Part shown: in pieces, positions 11,403 through 20,081 of the stretch | How the letters are laid out: each line of letters opens with the position of its first letter | Numbering within the stretch: position 1 is the stretch's first letter | Assembly: GCA_031180805.1 (NCBI GenBank) | Contig: JAPSLL010000010.1 | Span: 1-64,000, forward strand | Direction: 5' to 3' | DNA from: Bacillus sp. (in: firmicutes) | GTDB taxonomy: Bacteria; Bacillota; Bacilli; Bacillales; Bacillaceae | Length of the DNA: 64,000 nucleotides | The notes under the pieces: model-generated | Told to the model about the DNA's origin: nothing | What the model saw: only the letters and a program-made list of their open reading frames with translations | Database searches by the model: none | Program-made: the position numbers and the translations under genes

Positions 11403-12026
11403 TTATTCAGGTCCTTTTGGTAAGTGATTTAAAAAATGTTTTATTGAATTCTCTACATCTGCTTTCACTTTCTGGAGAATTTTATGCTTTTGTTCGTTGA
11501 AATCTCCGAGATTAGATAATGAAGGTTCATTCATGTAATATTGAATCCGACTATCAATTTGCTTTCGAATATCCTCAATAATATGTCTACGATGTGGTTC
11601 ATCTAAGCGTAATTGTAATTGTTGTTCTGCCTGTCTAATAAAATCGACACAATCATTATTTAAAAAATGCTGAATTTCTTCTTTACATTGTTGGAAAAGC
11701 TGATGGCGTACTTGCTGTTGTTCTTGTGGAGGTTGTGTCATATCGTTGTTAACTTGAAGTCCGTTTTGTTCTACTTCAAATTGATCGATCTGATTTGGAT
11801 CGGTAGGATTTAATCCAATATTTAATGTGCCATCAAGTCTTTCGATTTTTAACTGGTCAAACTTATATTCAATTCTTTCAATATTTGTATAAGGTTTATT
11901 TTTGAACTGTTCAACCTCTGATTGAATGGTGTTGATTGTTTCAGTTAATTGCTTAAGCTTTTGATCCTGAAATTGAATGTATTGCTGAAGTTGTTGTAAA
12001 GTTTTCACGAACTCATTTGTATACAT
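11403..12026 (-). CDS. gerPC: spore germination protein GerPC
   Basis: 207 aa, the largest GerP protein. A Gln-rich coiled-coil N-terminus (FVKTLQQLQQYIQFQDQKL) is followed by a polar, charged C-terminal half with further predicted helix. I place the start at MYTNEF (12026), preceded by GAGGTGATTGG; the longer frame adds residues not expected in GerPC. The length is close to B. subtilis GerPC. Its role in the spore coat is known only from the family. Confidence 0.92.
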   Translation of the reverse strand: MYTNEFVKTLQQLQQYIQFQDQKLKQLTETINTIQSEVEQFKNKPYTNIERIEYKFDQLKIERLDGTLNIGLNPTDPNQIDQFEVEQNGLQVNNDMTQPPQEQQQVRHQLFQQCKEEIQHFLNNDCVDFIRQAEQQLQLRLDEPHRRHIIEDIRKQIDSRIQYYMNEPSLSNLGDFNEQKHKILQKVKADVENSIKHFLNHLPKGPE

Positions 12027-12150
12027 ACTACCAATCACCTCAGTTCTCGCACAAAATTGATACACTATTTATATGCATATACGATACAATAGGTGATTGC
12101 CTAAGTTGTAAATTTGAAGGAGATCAAAATTAGCCTTATGATTAGATAGA

Positions 12151-12381
12151 TTATCCTATTGTAGGTGATGTTAAAGGAACTGTAATATCATTTGTTTCAA
12201 GCAATCCAACTGGTGTTTCCGTTTCTATTTCTGGGGCTGCTTCTGTATATCCACCTGTATTATAAAGATTTGATAGCGGCTTAATAATCCCTGCACTTCC
12301 AATTTGTAAGACGGAAGAGTTGCTTACAGAATCTACTCGTAAATAATTAATGCATATGGATTGATTAATATAAAAGTTCAT
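12151..12381 (-). CDS. gerPB: spore germination protein GerPB
   Basis: 76 aa. It starts MNFYINQSICINYLRVDSV, with the family motif SNSSVLQIGSAG and an acidic tail. ATG 12381 follows AAGGAGTGTTGACC. It sits just after gerPA, as in other Bacillus species. About 120 nt separate it from gerPC; I see nothing notable in that gap. Confidence 0.92.
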   Translation of the reverse strand: MNFYINQSICINYLRVDSVSNSSVLQIGSAGIIKPLSNLYNTGGYTEAAPEIETETPVGLLETNDITVPLTSPTIG

Positions 12382-12393
12382 GGTCAACACTCC

Positions 12394-12615
12394 TTATAAA
12401 TTTCCTGCTGATGGCTGGTCAACAACATCATTATCATACGTATTTGTTACAGAGTGTTGATTATAAATATTTAATCCGTCTCCTGTATTAAAAGAACCAG
12501 CTCCGGCAAAGGTTTTTACCTCACTATATGGAGAAATCGTAATGACATCCCCCACATGAACGATACTACTTGTACCTACACTATTTACCTTAAAGGCTCC
12601 TACAATCGCTGGCAT
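12394..12615 (-). CDS. gerPA: spore germination protein GerPA
   Basis: 73 aa, first gene of the gerP operon. It starts [20 protein letters not shown] and has the [13 protein letters not shown] motif and a Gly-rich centre. ATG 12615 follows AAAAGGGAG. The operon is expected to be sigma-K dependent from knowledge of B. subtilis, but I could not place a convincing sigma-K -10 element. A short hairpin lies just upstream (12642-12669). Confidence 0.93.
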   Translation of the reverse strand: MPAIVGAFKVNSVGTSSIVHVGDVITISPYSEVKTFAGAGSFNTGDGLNIYNQHSVTNTYDNDVVDQPSAGNL

Positions 12616-12641
12616 TGTTAACTCCCTTTTAATCAAAATGG

Positions 12642-12669
12642 AAAAACACGCAAAAAAGAACGTGTTTTT
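12642..12669. terminator. perfect hairpin in the gerPA leader
   Basis: AAAAACACG and CGTGTTTTT form a 9-bp stem around a 10-nt A-rich loop. Both strands have a terminator-like T run. It lies within 30 nt of the gerPA start, so it may be a leader hairpin or an upstream terminator. The function is uncertain. Confidence 0.5.
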
Positions 12670-12726
12670 TATACTAATATGATATAAAACAATATATGTG
12701 TGATTATTGTTGGAGGTACAATCAAC

Positions 12727-12774
12727 ATGTGGAATAAGGAAAGGAAAATGTGGGAAGAAGATGTTGAATGCTAA
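12727..12774 (+). CDS. possible 15-codon ORF with strong ribosome binding site
   Basis: A TTGGAGG Shine-Dalgarno stands about 9 nt before ATG, and the frame encodes [15 protein letters not shown] before TAA. It lies between the divergent gerP leader and the 3' end of yisI. It may be a micro-protein, a decayed gene start or chance; no family is recognised. Confidence 0.3.
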   Translation: MWNKERKMWEEDVEC

Positions 12775-12790
12775 GAGTCATATTTGTTTT

Positions 12791-12976
12791 TTATTCTTTT
12801 TTATATGGAGTATTAACTTTTTTTGAAGTTATTTTTGAGTTTCTTAACTTAATTTCATTAAGTAGCAAAATATCAAGCTCCTGGCTGCACGTAATCGTTT
12901 CGTTTGAGTTTATTCCATATTGTAAGGCTGTTTTTAACAAGGATTTTCTTTTTAATTCGATACTTTTTGTAAACAT
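12791..12976 (-). CDS. yisI: Spo0E-family aspartyl-phosphate phosphatase (YisI-like)
   Basis: 61 aa. It carries the Spo0E signature, GINSNETITCSQELDILL, in which SQELD is the catalytic and binding core. This family dephosphorylates Spo0A~P and so delays sporulation. Size and position beside gerP match B. subtilis yisI. ATG 12976 follows GGAGACG. The C-terminal Lys-rich tail is typical of the family. Confidence 0.88.
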   Translation of the reverse strand: MFTKSIELKRKSLLKTALQYGINSNETITCSQELDILLLNEIKLRNSKITSKKVNTPYKKE

Positions 12977-13102
12977 TTTACGTCTCCATCTCTAAATAAT
13001 TTTTCTATCCTATTATGAGGACAAGCTTATTATACATCCTTATTCTTAAAAAGTAATAGATTCGATAAAACATACAAAAAAGATACAAATTTCTACATTT
13101 AA

Positions 13103-13130
13103 GTTAACGTTAACCTACTATTTGTATAAT
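13103..13130 (+). promoter_or_regulatory. -10 element and palindrome before the TatD-family gene
   Basis: TATAAT at 13125-13130 lies just upstream of the Shine-Dalgarno. The perfect palindrome GTTAACGTTAAC (13103-13114) covers the region where the -35 should be. No good -35 hexamer is visible, so the palindrome may be an operator or a chance AT-rich palindrome. Confidence 0.4.
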
Positions 13131-13149
13131 GAAAGGGGATTAGATAAAG

Positions 13150-13914
13150 ATGATTGACGCACACATCCATCTGGACCAATATGATCAAACAGAAATAAAA
13201 GATTTGATAAATAAATGGAATGAGTGTGGGATTGAAGGTGTGGTTGCAGTTTCAACGAATTTAAAATCAAGTTACGATATATTGAAGCTAAAGCAGGAAT
13301 ATCCAAATTTTATCCGAGCAGCAATTGGCCATCATCCAGAGGAACCGCCACCAAGTACAAGGGATTTATATGAACTCATTGATTTAGTGCATCAAGAAAG
13401 AAAACAATTAGCTGGGATTGGAGAAATCGGCTTGCCTACTTACAAGAAAGAAGAACTATATACGAAATACAGTGAGGAGCAATTCATTGATGTACTTGAA
13501 ACCTTTCTTCGTGTTGCTAAAAAAGAAAATTTACCTGTTTCTTTACATGCAGTACATGATGAGGCTAAAAAGGCATTAATTTCATTAAAAAAGTTAAATG
13601 TGGAATTGGCTCATTTTCATTGGTTGAAAGCCTCAGCTAGTACTGTTAGTGAAATTGTTTCTTCTGGTTATTTTGTTTCTGTTACTCCAGAGGTTTGCTA
13701 TCGTGAAAGAGACCGGTTATTGGTTAAGCGAATACCTCTCGAACAATTACTAATTGAAACAGATGGTCCGTGGCAGCATGGTGGTCCTTTTTCGGAAAGA
13801 CAAACTACTCCATTATTATTAAAGGAAATAACGACTTGCTTAGCGAATATTCTACATATCAGGTACAATGAATTATTAGAAATAATCGGTCATAATACTA
13901 AACAGCTATGGTAA
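13150..13914 (+). CDS. TatD-family metal-dependent hydrolase
   Basis: 254 aa TIM-barrel hydrolase of the TatD DNase/amidohydrolase superfamily. Metal-binding motifs are MIDAHIHLDQYD at the N-terminus, AIGHHPEEPP, GIGEIGL, SLHAVHDEA, LAHFHWLK and IETDGPW. The Shine-Dalgarno is GAAAGGGGAT. It is related to, but distinct from, housekeeping YabD. It occupies the place next to yisK that B. subtilis gives to an unrelated gene. The substrate is unknown. Confidence 0.85.
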   Translation: MIDAHIHLDQYDQTEIKDLINKWNECGIEGVVAVSTNLKSSYDILKLKQEYPNFIRAAIGHHPEEPPPSTRDLYELIDLVHQERKQLAGIGEIGLPTYKKEELYTKYSEEQFIDVLETFLRVAKKENLPVSLHAVHDEAKKALISLKKLNVELAHFHWLKASASTVSEIVSSGYFVSVTPEVCYRERDRLLVKRIPLEQLLIETDGPWQHGGPFSERQTTPLLLKEITTCLANILHIRYNELLEIIGHNTKQLW

Positions 13915-13950
13915 GTGTTTAATTGAATTACATTAAATTGGAGGTTGTTT

Positions 13951-14850
13951 ATGAAGTTTGTTACTGCAATGATCCATAAAGAATCATTTATAGGTTTAGT
14001 ACATGGAGAACGAATTATTGATTTAGCAAAGGCTGAGAAGGAGATATTTGAATTATCCTCTATTCCAAAGTCGTTATTTGAATGTATTAAACTAGGTGAT
14101 AAATTTGTCCAACATGTAAAGCAAATTGTGGACAAGATCAATGAGGAAGGTTCTGAAGGATTTTTATATCGAATAGAGGATGTCACTATACTTGCACCTA
14201 TTCCACGTCCAAAGAAAAACATATTTTGTGTAGGGAAAAACTATCGTGAGCATGCAATTGAAATGGGCAGTGAAGAGGACATTCCTAAACATGTTATGCT
14301 ATTTTCAAAAGCACCTACAACAGTGATCGGACATGAAGATGAAATTGATCCACATTTACATATTACGAATGAGCTTGACTATGAGGGAGAGCTTGCTATC
14401 GTTATTGGTCAAAAAGGGAAGCAAATAAATGAAGCGGAAGCAATGGATTATGTGTTTGGGTATACGATTATCAATGATCTTACAGCTAGAAATCTTCAAG
14501 CACAGCATAAGCAGTTTTTATTAGGAAAAAGCCTAGATACTTCATGTCCGATGGGGCCTTATTTAATCCATAAATCTGCGGTCTCAAATCCATATGATTT
14601 AACATTAACAACTAAAGTTAATGGGGAGGTAAGGCAAAACGGGAATACAAAGGATATGATTTTTTCAATTGAACATGTTATCTCAACTATTTCTCAAGGA
14701 ACGACTCTTGAACCTGGTGATATTATTGCTACAGGTACACCTGCTGGAGTTGGCAAGGGCTTTAATCCTCCGAAATTTCTAATGCCTGGTGACATCATAG
14801 AGGTTGAAATTGAGGGTATAGGGGTTTTAAGGAATCGTGTAAAGGAATAA
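13951..14850 (+). CDS. yisK: fumarylacetoacetate hydrolase family protein YisK
   Basis: 299 aa. The C-terminal FAH fold has metal ligands in ELDYEGELAIVIG and the motif LARN-like TARNLQAQHKQ, followed by TGTPAGVG. B. subtilis YisK is reported as a dicarboxylate-acting FAH enzyme with oxaloacetate decarboxylase activity; that is family knowledge only. I take ATG 13951 with GGAGG six nt upstream, rather than the TTG at 13945, which sits directly against the Shine-Dalgarno. Confidence 0.9.
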   Translation: MKFVTAMIHKESFIGLVHGERIIDLAKAEKEIFELSSIPKSLFECIKLGDKFVQHVKQIVDKINEEGSEGFLYRIEDVTILAPIPRPKKNIFCVGKNYREHAIEMGSEEDIPKHVMLFSKAPTTVIGHEDEIDPHLHITNELDYEGELAIVIGQKGKQINEAEAMDYVFGYTIINDLTARNLQAQHKQFLLGKSLDTSCPMGPYLIHKSAVSNPYDLTLTTKVNGEVRQNGNTKDMIFSIEHVISTISQGTTLEPGDIIATGTPAGVGKGFNPPKFLMPGDIIEVEIEGIGVLRNRVKE

Positions 14851-15155
14851 CAGAGTATTTATGAAAGAAAAAAGTTGGCATGATTAAATATAGAAATTAT
14901 GTAGACAAGCACTTTATCATGTTTATATGTAATGAGTAAATTCGGAAAATGGACACAATCAGAAATCAATTGATTTTACTATATGAGCAGTAGTTATTTG
15001 CAAAAGGTTCACTAATTTTACACCTTTTTATGAGGGGAATAGGTTAACTGTATAAGGTGAAACATGCTAAAATAAGCTTGTTTGGGAAAATAGTTTTTGT
15101 GAAATGTTTGTGGTAAATGAAACGTTCACGAAAATTTTACAAGGAGGAGGAAATT

Positions 15156-15512
15156 ATGACACATGTACATATTACGTCATGGGTAATTGCTATTATCCTA
15201 TTTTTTGTCGCTACTTCTTTATTGAAATCAAAAAAAGAGAAGCAAGCAAAAATTGTTTCTATGGTCCTAAGAGTTTTCTACATTCTTGTTATCGGTACAG
15301 GAGTTCTCATCCTTTCCGGGTTTACAAGTATTGATGGGGAATATATCGGTAAAATCATTTTAGGAATCTTAACAATTGGTATGATGGAAATGGTGTTAGC
15401 TAAAGTGAAAAAAGGGAAATCCGCGATGTTATTTTGGATTTTGTTCTTTGTAATTCTTATCTTAACCATTTCCCTAGGCTTACGCTTGCCTGAAGGATTT
15501 GACTTGTTTTAA
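15156..15512 (+). CDS. yisL: membrane protein YisL (DUF1516)
   Basis: 118 aa with about four membrane segments (WVIAIILFFVATSLL, VFYILVIGTGVLILSG, IGKIILGILTIGMM, AMLFWILFFVILILTI). It begins MTHVHITSW. I chose ATG 15156 because AAGGAGGAGG lies 5 nt upstream; the longer frame starting at 15117 would read through that site. The function is unknown. It keeps the yisK-yisL order of B. subtilis. Confidence 0.9.
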   Translation: MTHVHITSWVIAIILFFVATSLLKSKKEKQAKIVSMVLRVFYILVIGTGVLILSGFTSIDGEYIGKIILGILTIGMMEMVLAKVKKGKSAMLFWILFFVILILTISLGLRLPEGFDLF

Positions 15513-15520
15513 TTAATTGA

Positions 15521-15563
15521 GGGTATCTCATCATAAGTGTTATATGGTGAGATCCCTTTTTTG
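15521..15563 (+). terminator. terminator after yisL
   Basis: GGGTATCTCA pairs with TGAGATCCC across a loop of about 16 nt and is followed by a run of six T. Confidence 0.85.
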
Positions 15564-15708
15564 TTAGAGTCTTTTTTTCGCAATAACAAGCTTGAGAAAA
15601 TGTTGATTGGTGATATATGTGAGCCTTCTTTATCTTAGGAGTCTCTATTGCTGAAATCAACCTATGCTATTAAAGGGGAAAATCCCGAATGTTGTTTTTA
15701 GTCAAAGA

Positions 15709-16269
15709 TTAATACATTGATACAATTAGTCGTCTTTCGCCAAAGCTTGTTGTAAATTCAAATCTGTCAGAAGAATGAATCCCGCGCTCGAAATGATGCT
15801 GAATGGCACAAATGGATTCTTCGTTGTCAAATTGAAAAAAAGAAACACCCTTTTTATTTGCTTTGTTTGAAAAAAAGAGCAATTGATTGTAGGAATAAAT
15901 ACAATCATAAGGTGAAAATGATAATGAATTAAGCTGCTTAATAATTTTGACAAAGGTCTCATCAGGTATTTCCTTTAACATTTCATCAAGTGCAAACGGG
16001 AGTGTTTTTCTGATTCGTACAGAATCGCCGCAATTTAATGTAAATAGCTCCCCTTCCGTTTTTACCTTTCCTAGACCTAACCAATTCGCACTTTTCCAGC
16101 CGTGAGGACTAAGGACTTCAAGCTGTTTATCACCAAGTTCCTCTAATAAAAAAAATTCATCATTCATATCATCGTATAGAACATATTGATCCTCTGTTAT
16201 ATCAATTTTGCCAATATAGTAGGACCGCTTTTGCTTTAATAATACATCAGAACGCTTATAAGAGCTCAT
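15709..16269 (-). CDS. yisN: DUF2777-type protein YisN
   Basis: 186 aa soluble protein with no signal peptide or membrane segment. The N-terminal half is SH3-like in character (YIGKIDITEDQYVLYDD) and the C-terminal half is mixed, with FSPYDCIYSYNQLLFF. ATG follows TTGGAGGTAACGAA. I assign it to YisN from its position between yisL and asnO and its general likeness; the function is unknown. Confidence 0.7.
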   Translation of the reverse strand: MSSYKRSDVLLKQKRSYYIGKIDITEDQYVLYDDMNDEFFLLEELGDKQLEVLSPHGWKSANWLGLGKVKTEGELFTLNCGDSVRIRKTLPFALDEMLKEIPDETFVKIIKQLNSLSFSPYDCIYSYNQLLFFSNKANKKGVSFFQFDNEESICAIQHHFERGIHSSDRFEFTTSFGERRLIVSMY

Positions 16270-16411
16270 TTCGTTACCTCCAACATTATGTATATCCTAT
16301 TTATGTTTTTTTAACTATTTGATGGAGAAGAAGACGGTATCATCGTTTTAGACAAATCGAACAAATTTTATGCATTTTTTTTAGGACAATTCAACATGTA
16401 AATAAAGTGGG

Positions 16412-16419
16412 CATACAAT
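16412..16419 (+). promoter_or_regulatory. sigma-E-like -10 element before asnO
   Basis: CATACAAT matches the sigma-E -10 consensus and lies about 75 nt before the asnO start. A matching -35 is not obvious at 14-bp spacing. B. subtilis asnO is sporulation-specific, which agrees, but the site is only a candidate. Confidence 0.4.
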
Positions 16420-16492
16420 AAAATCTGGGCAAGGCAATCGGACGTGATATCTGTATCGATAGGTGAAAATTTTATCGGGAGATGATGCAAGA

Positions 16493-18343
16493 ATGTGTGG
16501 AATCACAGGTTGGGTTAACTATAAAGGGAATATCCAAAATGAAGAAGAAACAATAAGTAAAATGACGGAAACCTTAGCAAAACGTGGGCCAGATGATACA
16601 AATATATGGGGAGAAAATCACGTGTTATTTGGTCATAAGCGGTTAGTTGTCGTTGACCCAGAATGTGGTAAGCAGCCAATGATCCGAACGAAGGAAGGGA
16701 ATAGCTATACGATTTGCTATAACGGAGAACTTTATAATACTGAAGATATTCGAAAGGAGCTACTTGCAAGAGGGTATTCCTTTGTCGGACATTCAGATAC
16801 AGAGGTATTGCTGCAATCATATATTGAGTGGGGAGAAGAATGTGTTCACCATTTAAACGGTATTTTTGCCTTTGCAGTATGGGATTCTGCTAATGAAAAA
16901 TTGTTTATTGCACGGGATCGAATGGGGGTTAAACCGTTATTTTTCAAAGAAGATAATGGTTCGTTATTATTTGCATCTGAATTAAAAGCGATTTTAGCAC
17001 ATCCTTCCGTATCCGCAATTCTTGATTATACTGGTTTAGCAGAGATATTTGGAGTTGGGCCTTCAAGGACGCCAGGAGTTGGAGTATTTAAAGGAATTGA
17101 TGAGCTAAGACCAGCACATGCCCTCGTATATTCCAAAAATGGGTTAAAAATTTGGAGATATTGGAATGTAAAGAGTCAAAAACATGAAGATTCATTGGAG
17201 GAAACGGCTGAAAACGTACGATTTTTATTTACAGATGCGGTTAAAAGACAGCTTGTATCAGATGTGCCTTTATGTACATTCCTATCGGGTGGTTTAGATT
17301 CTAGTGCGATAACTGCAATAGCTGCTAAACAATATCAGCTAGAGGGAAAGGGCAATCTTCATTCATTTTCGATTGATTATGAGGATAATGAGAAATTTTT
17401 TAAAGCAAATGAGTTTCAACCAAACTCTGATGGTCCTTGGATTAAGAAAGTAAGTGAAGAATTTAACACAATCCATCACCAATGTGTCATTAGTCAGCAC
17501 GAATTAGTCGATCATCTTATTGAAGCGACGTATGTAAGAGATTTACCTGGCATGGCTGATGTTGATTCATCATTACTTTGGTTTTGTCGAGAAATAAAAA
17601 AGGATTTTGTTGTAGGGTTATCTGGGGAATGTGCCGATGAAATTTTTGGAGGATATCCTTGGTTTCATCGACCAGACGATTTATCAAGTCCTGCATTTCC
17701 TTGGATGCGCTCAACTGATGCGAGAGTGAATTTATTAAAGTCGGAATGGCAGGAAAAATTAAAGCTAAATGAATATGTTCAAGCACGATATGAGGAAACA
17801 GTGAATGAAACCCCATTGTTAGAAGGTGAAACAGAAATTGAAGCAAAAAGACGCCAGCTCTTTTATTTAAATCTCCATTGGTTTATGACAAATCTGCTGG
17901 ACAGAAAAGATCGAATGAGTATGGGAGCAAGCTTAGAGGTTCGTGTACCATTCGCTGATCATCGACTCGTTGAATATGTATGGAATATTCCTTGGGAGAT
18001 GAAAATGCATGGAGGAAGGGAAAAAGGGATATTACGAAAAGCGCTAGAAGGAATTCTGCCAAACGAGGTTCTCTATCGTAAAAAAAGCCCTTATCCAAAA
18101 ACTCATAATCCAGAGTATACGCGATTAGTGAAAAACTGGTTACAAACACTTGTAGCGAATAAAGATTCGATATTACATGTTTTATTATCAAAACAAATGC
18201 TCCAAGATTTAATTGAATCTGAAGGAAATACCTTTAAAGTTCCGTGGTTTGGCCAATTAATGTCAGGTCCACAATTACTTGCACATTTAGCGCAAATTCA
18301 TGTATGGTTTGAAAATTACCGTATTAATCTTGAGGAAAGATAA
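16493..18343 (+). CDS. asnO: asparagine synthase (glutamine-hydrolysing) AsnO
   Basis: 616 aa. Class II glutaminase: the start must be ATG 16493 so that Cys2 of MCGITGWVNY becomes the N-terminal nucleophile; the upstream GTG would bury it. The glutaminase domain covers residues 1 to about 210 (NGELYN, GHSDTE, FAVWD). The synthetase domain has the PP-loop FLSGGLDSSA at about 263-272 and SGECADEIFGGYP. It makes asparagine from aspartate, ATP and glutamine. Length and position match sporulation-linked AsnO. GGGAG lies 11 nt upstream. Confidence 0.95.
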   Translation: MCGITGWVNYKGNIQNEEETISKMTETLAKRGPDDTNIWGENHVLFGHKRLVVVDPECGKQPMIRTKEGNSYTICYNGELYNTEDIRKELLARGYSFVGHSDTEVLLQSYIEWGEECVHHLNGIFAFAVWDSANEKLFIARDRMGVKPLFFKEDNGSLLFASELKAILAHPSVSAILDYTGLAEIFGVGPSRTPGVGVFKGIDELRPAHALVYSKNGLKIWRYWNVKSQKHEDSLEETAENVRFLFTDAVKRQLVSDVPLCTFLSGGLDSSAITAIAAKQYQLEGKGNLHSFSIDYEDNEKFFKANEFQPNSDGPWIKKVSEEFNTIHHQCVISQHELVDHLIEATYVRDLPGMADVDSSLLWFCREIKKDFVVGLSGECADEIFGGYPWFHRPDDLSSPAFPWMRSTDARVNLLKSEWQEKLKLNEYVQARYEETVNETPLLEGETEIEAKRRQLFYLNLHWFMTNLLDRKDRMSMGASLEVRVPFADHRLVEYVWNIPWEMKMHGGREKGILRKALEGILPNEVLYRKKSPYPKTHNPEYTRLVKNWLQTLVANKDSILHVLLSKQMLQDLIESEGNTFKVPWFGQLMSGPQLLAHLAQIHVWFENYRINLEER

Positions 18344-18358
18344 ACTTTTAGAATAAAA

Positions 18359-18403
18359 AATAAGGCTATCCCGTAGAAAGAATAGTCATGGGATAGCCTT
18401 ATC
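18359..18403. terminator. bidirectional terminator between asnO and the MATE gene
   Basis: ATAAGGCTATCCC pairs with GGGATAGCCTTAT around a 17-nt loop. A-rich sequence on one side and T-rich on the other suit two convergent genes. Confidence 0.85.
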
Positions 18404-18447
18404 TATTTCTAATCTAGTTAGCAGAGATAAAAGTTGCTTGATTACTT

Positions 18448-19806
18448 TTAAGTAGTAACTGCGTTCTGAGCAAATCGTTTCGTCATCCAAGCACGCGATT
18501 TCCAGCGGTATAGCATTATGATTCCCCGGAACCATTCATCTGCAATAAAGGCAATCCAAACGCCAACGAGGCCTAAATCGAAGTGAATTCCTAATATATA
18601 CGCCACTGGAACAGCAATTCCCCACATTGATAAAATACCTACATAGGTCGGGAATTTTATATCTCCCGCAGCTCTTAAGGAACCGATAATGACCATGTTA
18701 AAGGATCTTCCAGGTTCTAAAATAATCGTTAAGAGCACTAAGATACTCCCGACTTCTAAAATCCGTTCATTTGAAGTGAAAATTCCTAATAATGGCTCAG
18801 AGAAGATACTAAAGATAACCGCCATTAAAATCGAAATCGTTATCCCAGAATATAAACTTTTTAAACATCGTTTATAGGCGGATTCATATTCCTTTGCACC
18901 GATTAAATATCCAATTAAAATTTGTGTTCCTTGGCTGATGGCAATGCTAAATAACATCATAAACATCATTAAATTTTGCGTATAAACTCTAGTAGTAAGG
19001 GCTTCTGTACCTATCATAGTAATGAAGAAGGTAATCGCCATTTGTGATGTATTATAGGATAATTGTTCACCAGCAGTTGGAACGCCAATACCTAATAGAT
19101 TTTTAAGATGGTGCATTGGGATATGAATTATATCTTTTAGCTTGATCGTAAAATATAATCGTTTTTTTAACATATAAAAAATGATAAATAAAGCAATAAA
19201 ACGAGAAACGACCGTTGAAATCGCAGCTCCTTGTACACCAAGTGCAGGTATTCCGAATGCCCCAAAGATGAGAACAAAATTACCAATTACATTTAAGAGG
19301 TTCATACCGATTGTAAGAAACATCGTGTCCTTCGTGTAGCCATAGCTTTTTAAGATGGCACTAACAGTCATAATTAATGCTTGAACAAATGAAAAGCCAC
19401 CAACGATTTGTAAATATGATTTAGCCTCTGGTAATAATTCTTCTGGTAAGTTCATTAAACGAAGAATTTCATCACTAGCAATGACGATAACAACGCTTAA
19501 TATAAGACTAATTATAAGATTAGCAGAAATGGATACAATTGAAACCTCTTTAGCATCCTTAACATTATTCGCACCTAAATATTGCGTTATAAGAATCGTT
19601 GTTCCCGTTGCGATAAAACCAAACATAACGATTAATAAAAATAATATTTGATTTGATACACCGACTGCTGCCACAGAGTTATCCGAATATTGACTAAGCA
19701 TCAATGTATCAGCATTTCCCATTAGCATATGAAGCATTTGCTCGATAAAGATCGGCCATGTAAGAGCGAATAATGTCAAATTCCGATTTTTAAATTCTGA
19801 TGACAT
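18448..19806 (-). CDS. MATE-family efflux transporter
   Basis: 452 aa inner-membrane protein with 12 predicted helices and the two-fold repeat of MATE exporters. Typical motifs include an N-terminal LTWPIFIEQMLHMLMGNADT, then AAVGVSNQ, GTTILITQYLGA and, in the second half, AISQGTQILIGYLIGA. It would export drugs or metabolites using Na+ or H+; the substrate is unknown. I prefer ATG 19806 with AAAGGTG upstream over an in-frame GTG four codons earlier. It is divergent from the AraC-type regulator. Confidence 0.88.
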   Translation of the reverse strand: MSSEFKNRNLTLFALTWPIFIEQMLHMLMGNADTLMLSQYSDNSVAAVGVSNQILFLLIVMFGFIATGTTILITQYLGANNVKDAKEVSIVSISANLIISLILSVVIVIASDEILRLMNLPEELLPEAKSYLQIVGGFSFVQALIMTVSAILKSYGYTKDTMFLTIGMNLLNVIGNFVLIFGAFGIPALGVQGAAISTVVSRFIALFIIFYMLKKRLYFTIKLKDIIHIPMHHLKNLLGIGVPTAGEQLSYNTSQMAITFFITMIGTEALTTRVYTQNLMMFMMLFSIAISQGTQILIGYLIGAKEYESAYKRCLKSLYSGITISILMAVIFSIFSEPLLGIFTSNERILEVGSILVLLTIILEPGRSFNMVIIGSLRAAGDIKFPTYVGILSMWGIAVPVAYILGIHFDLGLVGVWIAFIADEWFRGIIMLYRWKSRAWMTKRFAQNAVTT

Positions 19807-20081
19807 TTTTATCAACACCTTTTGAAGTACGTTATTAAGTCTTAATTAGTTTACATACGTTCGTGTATAATAGAAAGAGAGGATTACGATAATTCTTGGA
19901 GAAATCCGACTATCAACATTTTTTGAGAAAGACATCATAAAATGTAAGCGTTTATCTATCTATTAAGCTCCTTATTGGAAAATTAATGGACAATAAATCT
20001 CATAATTTATTATTTAAAGATAAAGAAATTTTTTGATAATGATGCATCATACTAGCAGAACTTTGAAAAGGGAGATTGGAT

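Noticed and set aside
12768..12995. 75-codon plus-strand Phe-rich frame over yisI
   Set aside because: It is the complement of a recognisable Spo0E-family gene; hydrophobicity comes from A-rich codons on the real strand.
15104..15334. 76-codon frame overlapping yisL
   Set aside because: Out of frame with yisL, which has the better start and membrane-protein character.
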